DNA of 64,000 bases from Holophagaceae bacterium (lineage in GTDB: Bacteria; Acidobacteriota; Holophagae; Holophagales; Holophagaceae). Numbering within the stretch: the first letter of the stretch is position 1; each line of letters begins with the position of its first letter. Positions 26,663 to 35,427 of this stretch are shown here, piece by piece. The notes beneath the pieces are model-generated. The model was not told the DNA's origin. It worked only from the letters and a program-made list of their open reading frames with translations, and searched no databases. The DNA lies in assembly GCA_021286765.1 (NCBI GenBank), contig JAJTBS010000004.1, positions 215,427 through 279,426 of the forward strand, written 5' to 3'. A program made the position numbers and the translations under genes.

Positions 26663-26669
26663 GGCAGAG

Positions 26670-27785
26670 ATGACGATCCGGATCCTGGTGGTGGACGACA
26701 GCCCCTTCATGAGGAAATCCTTGCAGAAGATGCTGGAGGAAGCCCCGGATCTCCGCGTGATCGCCACGGCCCGCGACGGCATCGACGCCCTGGAGAAGAT
26801 CCAGGAGCACAAGCCCGACATCGTGACGCTCGACATCGAAATGCCGCGCATGGATGGGCTCACTTGCCTGAAGAAGATCATGGCCGACCACCCCATCCCG
26901 GTGCTCATGGTGTCCAGCCTCACCCAGGAAGGCGCCCAGGCCACGCTCGATGCGCTGTCCCTCGGCGCCCTCGATTTCATCCCCAAGGAGAGCGGCTTCG
27001 CCAGCCTGAGCATCCTGCAGATCCAGCACGACCTGCAGGAGAAGGTGCGCCGTCTGGCCACCAGCCCGCGCTTCCACAAGACGGGGTCGACCTCTCCCGC
27101 CGCGCCCGCGCATGCGCCCATGACGCCGCCACCCCCACCGGCAAGCGCCCCACCCAAGGCGCCTGCTGCGCCCAAGGCCGCGCCCCCTTCGGGCACGAGC
27201 CTGGGATCGCCCCAGGCGGAGCTGCTCCTGATTGGCAGTTCCACTGGCGGCCCCAAGGCCCTGCAGGACATCCTGCCCACCATCCCTGCCAGCCTGCCCG
27301 TGGCCTGCCTCATCGTCCAGCACATGCCCAGCACCTTCACCAAGCCCTTCGCGGACCGCCTGAATGGCATCTGCCAGGTGCACGTCAAGGAGGCCGAACA
27401 GGGCGAACCCCTCAAGGCGGGCACGGTCTACATCGCCCCCGGCGGCATCCACATGACCTACGGGGCCCGCGGCCCCAAGGGCTGCATCGAACTGAGCGCC
27501 GAGCCCGTGTCCTCCCTCCACCGCCCCAGCGTGGATGTGCTCTTCCTCAGCGTGGCGGAGCTGTTCCGGGGCCAGGTGCTCGCGGGCATCCTCACCGGCA
27601 TGGGCGCGGATGGCGCCAAGGGCATGGAGCAGCTGAAGCGCAAGGGAGCCCACACCTTGGCCGAATCCGAGGAGAGCTGCGTGGTCTACGGCATGCCACG
27701 GGCCGCCGTGGAGCGCGGCTGCGTGGACGTGGTGGCGCCCCTGGGCGAGATCCCCGGCCATCTCCGGCGCCACTTCCACATCTGA
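26670..27785 (+). CDS. cheB: CheB-type chemotaxis response regulator methylesterase
   Basis: A 371-residue protein with an N-terminal receiver (about residues 1-120: VVDDSPFMRKSL, phospho-Asp in TLDIEMPRMDGL, PVLMVSSLTQ, IPKE) and a C-terminal methylesterase (about 185-365). Esterase triad elements are visible: Ser in GSSTGGPKALQD, His in VQHMPSTFT, Asp in GMGADGAKG. The linker is Ala/Pro-rich (residues about 140-180). CheB demethylates or deamidates receptors; here the partner receptors are not in view. Stop overlaps the next start by one base (TGATG). Confidence 0.94.
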   Translation: MTIRILVVDDSPFMRKSLQKMLEEAPDLRVIATARDGIDALEKIQEHKPDIVTLDIEMPRMDGLTCLKKIMADHPIPVLMVSSLTQEGAQATLDALSLGALDFIPKESGFASLSILQIQHDLQEKVRRLATSPRFHKTGSTSPAAPAHAPMTPPPPPASAPPKAPAAPKAAPPSGTSLGSPQAELLLIGSSTGGPKALQDILPTIPASLPVACLIVQHMPSTFTKPFADRLNGICQVHVKEAEQGEPLKAGTVYIAPGGIHMTYGARGPKGCIELSAEPVSSLHRPSVDVLFLSVAELFRGQVLAGILTGMGADGAKGMEQLKRKGAHTLAESEESCVVYGMPRAAVERGCVDVVAPLGEIPGHLRRHFHI

Positions 27786-28660
27786 TGGAGATCCCCGCGA
27801 TCCTGGGGTCCCTGCGGATCCCGGCCTCCGCGGCCCCCTCCGCCCAGGCCCTGGCCAGCGCCCTCGCCGGTGAGACCATCGAGGCCACCCTCGAGGCCGT
27901 CCTCCCGGAGGGCCTCCTGCTGCGCCTCGCGGATGGCAAGCAGCTCCAGGCCCAGGGCAGCCTGCCCTTTCCGCCCGGCAGCACGTTGGCCCTGCGCGGC
28001 GTGCCCCTGCCGGAGGGCGCGGGCATCCGCCTCCAGGTGGTCCGGTCCACGCCGCCGCCCAGCCCGGCCCTGCTGGCCCCGCTGGTCCTCGGCGAGGCGG
28101 GCCCCCTGTTGGCGCGGCTCCAGTCCAGCGCCGCCCAAACGCCGCTCGGTCAACGGCTGGGCCAGCTGCTGCAGGCGGGCCTGGCCGTGGCGGAACAGCC
28201 CGAGGCCTGGTCCTCCTGGCTGAAGGAGGCCATGAAGACCCTTGCCGATCCGGCCGCCTCCCCCGCTGAGTCAGCCTTCCACCGGCTGCAAGCCAAGGAG
28301 GGCACGGGCTGGTTCGAGATTCCCCTGCCCTGGGCGCCGGGCGCAGAACCCCTGCGGCTCTGGATCGAAGGGGAAGGCGACGCCTCCGGAGCCGAGCCCG
28401 AGGCCGTCCATCGCGTCTTCCTCAGCGTCCCCTTCTCGACCCTCGGCGAGGTGCGGCTGGGCCTGGAACAGCGCAGCGCGGGGCTGCGGGTCCGGCTCTG
28501 GCTCCAGGATCCCGGGCAGATTGCGACCCTTCGCCAGGATCTGGAAGCCGAGCTGGCCTCGCTGGGGAGGCCCGTGGATCTCCAGGTGTTCGCCCTTCCC
28601 GCGGATTCGCCGGATCTGAGGGCCCTGGCGGGCGGCAGCCCCCTCCAGGCCATGGGGTGA
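27785..28660 (+). CDS. Protein with FliK C-terminal-like domain
   Basis: A 291-residue protein I cannot name firmly. The N-terminal half (residues 1-120) is Ala/Leu/Pro-rich with strand patterns (LEAVLPEGLLLRLADGKQLQAQGSL). The C-terminal part (about residues 190-285: VFLSVPFSTLGEVRLGLEQRSAGLRVRLWLQDPGQIATLRQDLEAELASLGRPVDLQVFALP) has the strand-helix layout of the FliK/flagellar hook-length control C-terminal domain. That is a resemblance only. ATG overlaps the cheB stop. Its position in a chemosensory block makes a structural or export-related role conceivable. Confidence 0.55.
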   Translation: MEIPAILGSLRIPASAAPSAQALASALAGETIEATLEAVLPEGLLLRLADGKQLQAQGSLPFPPGSTLALRGVPLPEGAGIRLQVVRSTPPPSPALLAPLVLGEAGPLLARLQSSAAQTPLGQRLGQLLQAGLAVAEQPEAWSSWLKEAMKTLADPAASPAESAFHRLQAKEGTGWFEIPLPWAPGAEPLRLWIEGEGDASGAEPEAVHRVFLSVPFSTLGEVRLGLEQRSAGLRVRLWLQDPGQIATLRQDLEAELASLGRPVDLQVFALPADSPDLRALAGGSPLQAMG

Positions 28661-28663
28661 GTC

Positions 28664-30622
28664 ATGGCTGAAACCACCCTCCAGCCCTCTTCGGTGACGG
28701 AAGCCTTTCCGGCCCAGTCCGGAACCCGCGGTCGACGCCCGGGCCTGAGGGCGGTGCTGGCCGCCTACCTGGCAGCCTTCATCCTGCTGCACCTGGTGGC
28801 TTCCTCCCTGAGCACGAAGGATGGCGTCTTCCTGTGGTACTTCCCCGCGGCCCTGAGCGTGGCGCTGCTGCTGGCCTACGGCCCGAAGGTCCTGCCGGTC
28901 GTCATCCTCGCACCGCTCCCCGTGGACCTCTGGCTCCGCCCCATGGGGATGGGGCCCTGGACCATCCTGGCCGTGTCGGGACTCTATGCCGGCGGCCATG
29001 CCCTGGCCGCCCTGGCCTTCCGGAAGGCCCGGTTGTCGATCCGCCTCCATCGCACCCAGGACGTGGGCGGGTTCCTGCTCCTCGCCCTCCTCGGCCCCCT
29101 GCTGGCCTCCCTGCCCGTCTACGCCCTGCTGCGCCACATGGGCATCCTTCAAGGCACTCACCTCACGAACGAAGTCCGGATCCTGCTCCTCAGCGACGCC
29201 CTTGGGGTGCTCACCCTGGGACCGGCCCTGCTCCTGTGGGTGCGGCCCTGGCTGAGCCTGGGAAGCCCCCGGCTGAGGTCGCTGACGCCGTCCCCCGGTG
29301 CGCTGGAATTCCTGGCCCAGGCATTCGCCCTGATCCTGACCACGGTCCTGGTGGTGCGATTCAGCGAGCCCGGAACCCTGCACATGAAGTACCTGCTCTT
29401 CCTGCCAATGACCTGGATGGTCATCCGCGGCGGACTCCGGACGGCCAGCCTGGGCTTCCCGATCCTCGGCCTGGCCCTGACCATCCTCATCCTCAGGAAC
29501 GACCTGCCGGTGGACGCCCAGTTGGGCATCCAGTCCTTCCTGGTGGCCTTGTTCGGAATGGCCATGTTCCTGGGCTCGGCCATGGACGCCCAGCGCACGG
29601 CCCTGGACATCCGCGACCGCCGCGGCCGCCACCTGAACCAGCTCATGGAGGTCACGGGGGCCATCCCCTGGGAGATGGACCTCAACACCGGACGCTGCGG
29701 CTACCTGGGTGCCGCCGTCTTGACCCACTTCAGCTGGCCGCAGGACCTCTGGCTGAAGAAGCCCTTCTGGGGGGAGGTGATCCATCCGGAAGATCAACTC
29801 TCCTTCCTCCGCTTCCTCCTGGAGATCAGCCGCCCGGAGGGGGACCGGCAGCTCGAATTCAGGCTGAGGAATCCCGATGGCGGCGAGCACTGGGTCCGGG
29901 TGGCGGGCGGCCTGGAATCCAGACAGGGGCAGGGCCGGGTCATGGGCTTCCTGTTCGACATCCATGCCCACAAGCACGCCGAGGAGAACGCCCTCCGGGC
30001 CACCCTGCGGGAGAAGGACCTCCTGCTACGCGAGATCCACCACCGGGTGAAGAACAACCTCCAGGTGGTCTCCAGCCTGCTGCGCCTGCAGGCTTCCACC
30101 CAGGAGGATCCGGCGGTCCACCTGGCGCTTCAGGAAGCCCAGGAGCGCGTGCAGGCCATCGCCCTCATCCATCAGAAGCTCAAGCACGCCCCCGACTTCT
30201 CCCAGCTCGACCTGCCCGGCTACGTGCAGACCCTGGCCGAGCGCCTGGTCCGCAGCTACGCCAGCGTGCCGGCCCTCATCGACCTCCGGGTCCAGGTGGC
30301 CACCGTGGAACTGGGACCCGACGCCCCGGTCCCGCTGGGATTGATCCTGAATGAGCTGGTGGCCAACGCCCTCCAGCATGCCTTCCCGCCCGGTCAGGGC
30401 GGCAGCCTGGACATCGAGATCGAACCGGACGCCCAGGGCCGGATCACGCTCCGCGTGGCCGACTCGGGGCAGGGCCTGCCAGAGTCCGTGGACCTGGAGA
30501 GTGGGGGCCTGGGATTCCAGTTGGTCCGCGCCCTGACCGATCAGCTGGGGGGAACCCTGGAGCTCGAACGACGCCGAGGCGCCTCCTTCCTCCTGAGCTT
30601 CCCCCCCAGCCGCCACCCATGA
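28664..30622 (+). CDS. MASE1 sensor histidine kinase (HisKA_2 type)
   Basis: A 652-residue membrane kinase. The N-terminal MASE1-type region (about residues 28-310) has eight hydrophobic segments, then a PAS-like domain (WEMDLNTGRCGYLGAAVLTHFSW to MGFLFDIHAHK, about 325-440), and a HisKA_2 box with phospho-histidine in LREIHHRVKNNLQVVSSLL (His459/460). The HATPase region contains LGLILNELVANALQHAF and ends with GGLGFQLVRALTDQLGGTLELERR. HisKA_2 kinases often partner with single or hybrid regulators. The stop overlaps the start of the next gene (ATGA), so this kinase and the following hybrid are probably a pair. Confidence 0.9.
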   Translation: MAETTLQPSSVTEAFPAQSGTRGRRPGLRAVLAAYLAAFILLHLVASSLSTKDGVFLWYFPAALSVALLLAYGPKVLPVVILAPLPVDLWLRPMGMGPWTILAVSGLYAGGHALAALAFRKARLSIRLHRTQDVGGFLLLALLGPLLASLPVYALLRHMGILQGTHLTNEVRILLLSDALGVLTLGPALLLWVRPWLSLGSPRLRSLTPSPGALEFLAQAFALILTTVLVVRFSEPGTLHMKYLLFLPMTWMVIRGGLRTASLGFPILGLALTILILRNDLPVDAQLGIQSFLVALFGMAMFLGSAMDAQRTALDIRDRRGRHLNQLMEVTGAIPWEMDLNTGRCGYLGAAVLTHFSWPQDLWLKKPFWGEVIHPEDQLSFLRFLLEISRPEGDRQLEFRLRNPDGGEHWVRVAGGLESRQGQGRVMGFLFDIHAHKHAEENALRATLREKDLLLREIHHRVKNNLQVVSSLLRLQASTQEDPAVHLALQEAQERVQAIALIHQKLKHAPDFSQLDLPGYVQTLAERLVRSYASVPALIDLRVQVATVELGPDAPVPLGLILNELVANALQHAFPPGQGGSLDIEIEPDAQGRITLRVADSGQGLPESVDLESGGLGFQLVRALTDQLGGTLELERRRGASFLLSFPPSRHP

Positions 30623-32541
30623 ATCCACCCCAGATCCTCATCGTCGAAGACGAAGCCATCGTGGCCATGGACCTGCGCCTGCACCTGCAGGACCTCGGCT
30701 ACGCGGTGTCCGGCCTGGCCTCCACCGGGGAGGAAGCCGTGGCCATGGCCGAGCGCACCCGGCCCACCCTGGTGCTCATGGACATCTCCCTCGGCGCTGG
30801 CATGGACGGCATCGAGGCCGCCCACCACATGCAGGGCATGGGCCTGCCGGTGGTGTATCTCACCGCCTTCGCCGACGAGGCGACGCTCACCCGGGCCAAG
30901 CAGAGCGGCCCCTACGGCTACCTCCTCAAGCCCTTCGACGAGCGGACCCTCCACTCGACCATCGAAATGGCCCTCTACCGCCACCGGATGGAACAGGAAC
31001 TGAAGGCCAGCGAGTCCCGCATGCGGGCCATCATCGAGCATGCCCTGGACCTGGTCGTGATTCTCGACCAGTCCGGGCACGTGGCCTACAGCAGCCCCTC
31101 TGCGGAGCGGATCCTGGGCTATCGCCACGGGGAACGGTACGGCACGCCCGCCGCCGAACTGGTCCATCCGGACGACCGGCAGGCCTATGCCGCGATCTTG
31201 CGCGAGCTCGTCCAGGCGCCCGGCGAATCCAGGGCCATCGAGATCCGCATTCTCCATAAAGACGGCTCTTCGCGGCTCATGGAGGCGGTGGCCCACAACG
31301 CTTTAGGCGTGCCTGGCGTCCACGGCATCGTGATCAACGCCCGGGACATCACGGAAAAACGCCAAGTGGAGCTGGACCGCCAGATCATGGAAGCCAAGGT
31401 CCAGCAGGCGCAGAAGCTCGAAAGCCTCGGCGTGCTGGCGGGGGGCATCGCCCACGACTTCAACAACCTGCTGATGGGCATCATGGGCCATGCAGGCCTG
31501 GCCCTCATGGACCTCCAGGCGGACAACCCCCTGCGGCGGCGCCTGCACCAGATCGAGCTGGCGGCCACCCGGGCCGCGGAGCTGACCAACCAGCTGCTGG
31601 CCTACTCGGGCCGAGGCAAGTTCCTGGTCGAGCCCATTTCCCTCTCCCGCCTGGTGGATGAGATGGAAAGCCTGCTGGAGACCGTCATTTCCAAGAAGGC
31701 CGTGCTCGAGCACCACTACGCCCACGATCTTCCCCTGATCGACGGGGATGCCACCCAGATCCGCCAGGTGATCATGAACCTCATCACCAACGCCTCGGAT
31801 GCCCTGGGCGAGCGGACCGGCAAGATCACCATCACCGTGGGCACCATGCCCACCGGGCCACTCACCCCTTGCCTGGCCGGCACGCCGCCGGAGGGGGAAT
31901 CGGTCTTCCTGGAAGTGAAGGACACCGGCACCGGCATGGCCCACGACACCCTGGGCCGGATCTTCGATCCCTTCTTCACCACCAAGTTCACCGGACGCGG
32001 GCTTGGGCTGGCCGCCGTCCTGGGCATCATGCACGGCCACCACGGCGCCATCCAGGTGGTCAGCGAGCCCGGCCTGGGCACCACCTTCCGCCTGCTCTTC
32101 CCCCGCTCCGAAGGCACCCATGGCCAGGACCTCTGGCAGGACCGTCCCTCCCTGACCTACACGAGCCACGGAACCATCCTCGTGGTGGATGACGAAGAGA
32201 CCGTGCGCAGCGTCGCCGCCGCCACGCTTGAACGCTGCGGCTTCCAGGTCCGGACCGCCACCAACGGTCGCGATGGCCTTGCGGTCTACCGGGACCTGGC
32301 CGCGGACATCCGCGCCGTGGTGCTGGACCTCACCATGCCCATCCTGGGCGGGGACGAAGTCCTCGGGGAGCTGCGCTCCGGAAGCGGGCCGGGAGCCATC
32401 GTGCCTGTCCTGCTCTCCAGCGGCTACAGCAGCTCGGACGTGGCGGGCAACCTCCAGCGCTTCGCTCCGATCCAGTTCCTGCAGAAGCCCTACAACCCGG
32501 TCGACCTCATCCAGAAGATCCGCAGCTGCCTGGGGGAGTGA
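30619..32541 (+). CDS. REC-PAS-HisKA-HATPase-REC hybrid kinase
   Basis: A 640-residue hybrid with receivers at both ends. N-terminal receiver (about 1-125): VEDEAIVAMDL, Asp in LMDISLGAGMDGIEA, YLTAFADE, YLLKPF. PAS about 135-250 (LDLVVILDQSGHVAYSSPSAERILGY). HisKA phospho-histidine in AGGIAHDFNNLLMGIMGH (about 275). HATPase about 370-500 (NLITNASDALGE, DTGTGMAHD, FTGRGLGLAAVLG). C-terminal receiver about 515-640 (VVDDEETVR, Asp in VLDLTMPILGGDE, FLQKPY). The kinase core closely resembles the hybrid at 8492-10117, suggesting a recent paralogue. It is probably a phosphorelay hub fed by the MASE1 kinase upstream. Confidence 0.9.
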   Translation: MNPPQILIVEDEAIVAMDLRLHLQDLGYAVSGLASTGEEAVAMAERTRPTLVLMDISLGAGMDGIEAAHHMQGMGLPVVYLTAFADEATLTRAKQSGPYGYLLKPFDERTLHSTIEMALYRHRMEQELKASESRMRAIIEHALDLVVILDQSGHVAYSSPSAERILGYRHGERYGTPAAELVHPDDRQAYAAILRELVQAPGESRAIEIRILHKDGSSRLMEAVAHNALGVPGVHGIVINARDITEKRQVELDRQIMEAKVQQAQKLESLGVLAGGIAHDFNNLLMGIMGHAGLALMDLQADNPLRRRLHQIELAATRAAELTNQLLAYSGRGKFLVEPISLSRLVDEMESLLETVISKKAVLEHHYAHDLPLIDGDATQIRQVIMNLITNASDALGERTGKITITVGTMPTGPLTPCLAGTPPEGESVFLEVKDTGTGMAHDTLGRIFDPFFTTKFTGRGLGLAAVLGIMHGHHGAIQVVSEPGLGTTFRLLFPRSEGTHGQDLWQDRPSLTYTSHGTILVVDDEETVRSVAAATLERCGFQVRTATNGRDGLAVYRDLAADIRAVVLDLTMPILGGDEVLGELRSGSGPGAIVPVLLSSGYSSSDVAGNLQRFAPIQFLQKPYNPVDLIQKIRSCLGE

Positions 32542-33543
32542 TCAGGCCTTGCGGAGCTGCTTCATCAGGCGTGGCAGGCGATTCAAGGCGGCCTGGGCCT
32601 CGGTCCACTCCTTGTGCGGGCGGGCTGGGAAGCCGGTGACGAAGCTGCCCTCGGGCAGGCTCTTGGCCACCACGCTGTTGCCGCCCACCACGCTGCGGCT
32701 GCCGATCTCGATGTGTCCCACCACACCCACCTTGCCGGCCAGCGTCACGTAATCCCCGAGCTTCGTCGAGCCGCTGATTCCCGTCTGGCTCACCAGGAGG
32801 CAGTGGTTCCCCACCTGCACGTTGTGGCCCACCTGCACCTGGTTGTCGATCTTGGTGCCGGCGCCGATGCGCGTGGGGCCCAGCACGCCGCGGTCGATGC
32901 ACACGCAGGCGCCGATCTCCACCTCATCGCCCACCTCCACCCAGCCCACCTGGGGGATCTTGGCGTGGCGGCCCTCCACCAGCACGTAGCCGTAGCCGTC
33001 GCTGCCCACCACGGAATTGGCATGCACGGCCACGCGGTTCCCCAGCTGGGTGCGCCGGTAGAGCACTGCACCGGAGAACAGTTCACACCCCTCCCCCAGC
33101 ACGCAGTCATCCCCGACGTGGACGCCGGGATGCAGCACGCAGCCCCGCCCCAGCACGGTGCGGGCTCCCACGGTGGCGCCGGGAGCAATGCGGCACCCCT
33201 CGCCCACGGAGGCGGAAGGATCCACCGGCGTGTCGCTCCAGCTGGGGGCCGGTTCCGGATGCAGCCAGCCGATGGCCTGGGCGAAGGCCCAGTAGGGATG
33301 CTTCACGCGCAGCACGGGGCGTTCCCCGAGGTCCACGGCGGCATCGACGAAGATCAGGCCCGCGGCGCTGTCCTTGGCCTTGGCTGCGTACTTGGGGTTG
33401 GCCAGGAAGGAGACGGAGCCCGCCCCCGCCTCTTCCAGTGGCTTCACTTCGGAAATGGCGCGTTCCGGGGGACAATGCTCCAGGACGCCACCCAGACGTT
33501 CGGCCAGATCCTGCGCGGTCAGGGTCGTCACGGTCCGGGACAT
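32542..33543 (-). CDS. lpxD: UDP-3-O-(3-hydroxyacyl)glucosamine N-acyltransferase
   Basis: A 333-residue left-handed beta-helix acyltransferase with hexapeptide repeats through most of the C-terminal two thirds. The catalytic His is in VQVGHNVQVGNHC (about residue 235). The N-terminal uridine-binding domain is visible (VKPLEEAGAGSVSFLANPKYA). LpxD makes the N-acylated intermediate of lipid A, so this organism has a Gram-negative outer membrane. The stop codon directly abuts that of the upstream hybrid kinase (TGATCA); start has a GGAGG site. Divergent from lgt. Confidence 0.95.
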   Translation of the reverse strand: MSRTVTTLTAQDLAERLGGVLEHCPPERAISEVKPLEEAGAGSVSFLANPKYAAKAKDSAAGLIFVDAAVDLGERPVLRVKHPYWAFAQAIGWLHPEPAPSWSDTPVDPSASVGEGCRIAPGATVGARTVLGRGCVLHPGVHVGDDCVLGEGCELFSGAVLYRRTQLGNRVAVHANSVVGSDGYGYVLVEGRHAKIPQVGWVEVGDEVEIGACVCIDRGVLGPTRIGAGTKIDNQVQVGHNVQVGNHCLLVSQTGISGSTKLGDYVTLAGKVGVVGHIEIGSRSVVGGNSVVAKSLPEGSFVTGFPARPHKEWTEAQAALNRLPRLMKQLRKA

Positions 33544-33608
33544 GGGGCCTCCTCGTCTGCCATCAGCCTACCGTCCCCCGTTTCCAATCTCTCCCCGGAA
33601 TCCGAACC

Positions 33609-34403
33609 ATGCACCCTGTCCTCTTCGAGATCGGCTCGTTCCCCCTGGGCACCTACGGGCTCCTGCTGGCCATCGCCTTCTTCGCCGGCACGGGCCTGGC
33701 CAAGCGGCAGGCCAAACTCGATGGCCTGGCCCCGGCCGCCATCACCGATCTCGCCATCGCCATGCTCATCTCCGCCATCCTGGGCTCCAAGCTGCTCATG
33801 GTGGTGGTGGATCTCATCGGCGGCGCGCCCCTGCGGGAGGTGTTCTCCTTCGCCACCCTGCGCGCGGGTGGCGCCATCCATGGCGGCATCATCGCCGCCA
33901 CGGCGGTGTTCTTCTGGAAGCTGCGCGAGGGCCAGGGCCTGCCCCTGCGGATCACCGGCGACGCGCTGGTACCCGGCGTGGCCCTGGGCCAGGCCATCGG
34001 CCGGCTGGGCTGCTTCTCCGCCGGCTGCTGCTACGGCACCGAAAGCCACGCCTCCTGGGCCACCACTTTCACGGATCCCATCGCCCACGCCTTCAGCGGC
34101 ACGCCCCTGGGCATCCCGCTCCATCCCGTGCAGCTCTACAACTCGCTGGCCAACCTGACCGTGATGGCCGTTCTGCTGCTGGCCAGGCCCAAGCGGACTT
34201 TCCAGGGGCAGGTCTTCGCCCTCTACTTCCTGGTGGAGGGCCTCGGCCGCGTTCTCACCGAGACCTGGCGGGGGGACGTGGACCGTGGCACCGGCTGGCT
34301 GGGCTGGGCCTGGCTGAGCACCGGGCGCCTCACGGGCATTGCGTTCATGTTGCTGGGACTGGGCCTCTGGCTGGTCTGGAGCCGGCGTAAGGAGACCACG
34401 TGA
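33609..34403 (+). CDS. lgt: Prolipoprotein diacylglyceryl transferase
   Basis: A 264-residue integral membrane enzyme with about seven hydrophobic segments. It transfers diacylglycerol from phosphatidylglycerol to the lipobox cysteine of prolipoproteins. Key elements: GGAIHGGII (about residue 90), the Lgt signature GQAIGRLGCFSAGCCYG (about 125) and the late Leu/Val/Gly-rich helices. The ribosome-binding site is weak. The TGA overlaps the GTG start of the pseudouridine synthase gene by three bases plus one, so both are coupled. Confidence 0.94.
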   Translation: MHPVLFEIGSFPLGTYGLLLAIAFFAGTGLAKRQAKLDGLAPAAITDLAIAMLISAILGSKLLMVVVDLIGGAPLREVFSFATLRAGGAIHGGIIAATAVFFWKLREGQGLPLRITGDALVPGVALGQAIGRLGCFSAGCCYGTESHASWATTFTDPIAHAFSGTPLGIPLHPVQLYNSLANLTVMAVLLLARPKRTFQGQVFALYFLVEGLGRVLTETWRGDVDRGTGWLGWAWLSTGRLTGIAFMLLGLGLWLVWSRRKETT

Positions 34404-35383
34404 GACTGATCGCCGAAGAGGGCGCCCCCCGCCTGGATCGCTTCCTCGCGGACCGCTACCCCGAGATCCCCCGGGCCCGCTGGGATGTCCACGTCCGCAC
34501 GGGCGAGATCAGGGTGAACGGTGTGGCGGTGACCAAGGGCGGCGTGAAGCTGCGTCCAGGCGACCTGATCGAAACCGAGCTCCCGGTGGTGGCACCTCCG
34601 GCGGCCCACCTGGAAGCCGAGGACATCGACCTGCCGTCCCTCTTCGAGGACAACCACCTGTGGATCGTGGACAAGCCCGCGGGCATGGTGGTGCATCCCG
34701 GCCCGGGCCATCCGGGCGGCACCGTGGTGAATGCCCTGCTGCACCGGCTCAAGACGCCGGGCGTGGTCGAGGTCGCCGAAGACGACGAGCCCGGCGAAGA
34801 CACCGAGGAGCTCTCCTCCGGGTGGCCCGGGCTGGTGCACCGCCTGGACCGCTACACCACGGGCTGCCTGTGCCTGGCCAAGACCGCCGAGGCCCAGCGG
34901 GCCATCCAGGATCAGTTCAAGGCCCGCTCCGTGGAGAAGCGGTACCTGGCCCTCGTGCGCCACTCGCCAAAGCTTCCCCAGCTTGGCAGCCTGCTCATCG
35001 ATGAGCCCATCGCCCGCCACAAGCGCGACCGCCTGCGCATGGTCGTGGCCGCGGGGGGACGCTCGGCGCAGACGCGCATCCGCGTGCTGGCCCGCACCAC
35101 CAGCGCCGCCCTCGTGGAATGCGAGCTGCTCACGGGCCGCACCCATCAGATCCGCGTCCACCTGGCCCACCTGCGGGCCCCACTCATGGGCGATCCCCTC
35201 TATGGCGGCCCCGGCAAGTGGAAGGATGTGGACGGCCAGCAACTGCTGCTGCCGCATCCGGCCCTCCATGCCTGGAAGCTGTCGGTGGATCATCCCCTGA
35301 CCGGGGCCCGGATCGATGCGGAGGCGCCCATTCCTGAGGCCTTTCATGCCCTGGCCGCAGCCCTGGGCTTGCCCGGCTTCTGA
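34400..35383 (+). CDS. RluA family pseudouridine synthase
   Basis: A 327-residue protein with an N-terminal S4 RNA-binding domain (RLDRFLADRYPEIPRARW, IRVNGVAVTKGG) and an RluA-type catalytic domain. The catalytic Asp is in GLVHRLDRYTTGCLC (about residue 150; canonical HRLDRxTSG, here TTG). Also IVDKPAGMVVHPGPGHPGGT and the closing GRTHQIRVHLAHL. It probably modifies 23S rRNA (RluC/RluD-like), but the target is not assignable. GTG start overlapping the lgt stop. A hairpin covers its stop codon. Confidence 0.9.
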   Translation: MRLIAEEGAPRLDRFLADRYPEIPRARWDVHVRTGEIRVNGVAVTKGGVKLRPGDLIETELPVVAPPAAHLEAEDIDLPSLFEDNHLWIVDKPAGMVVHPGPGHPGGTVVNALLHRLKTPGVVEVAEDDEPGEDTEELSSGWPGLVHRLDRYTTGCLCLAKTAEAQRAIQDQFKARSVEKRYLALVRHSPKLPQLGSLLIDEPIARHKRDRLRMVVAAGGRSAQTRIRVLARTTSAALVECELLTGRTHQIRVHLAHLRAPLMGDPLYGGPGKWKDVDGQQLLLPHPALHAWKLSVDHPLTGARIDAEAPIPEAFHALAAALGLPGF

Positions 35384-35390
35384 GCCGGGC
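35371..35390 (+). terminator. Hairpin terminator candidate at RluA gene end
   Basis: A perfect eight-base stem (GCCCGGCT / AGCCGGGC) with a four-base loop straddles the TGA stop of the pseudouridine synthase gene. No T-run follows. It probably ends the lgt-rluA transcript. Confidence 0.5.
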
Positions 35391-35427
35391 GCATCATCCC
35401 CTCAGAGCATCCGCACCCGGGGGTTCC

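Noticed and set aside
26864-27784. N-terminal extension of the FliK-like gene reading through cheB
   Set aside because: The extension lies within cheB in a shifted frame and is Pro/Arg/His-rich without pattern; the ATG at 27785 starts a clean domain and overlaps the cheB stop.
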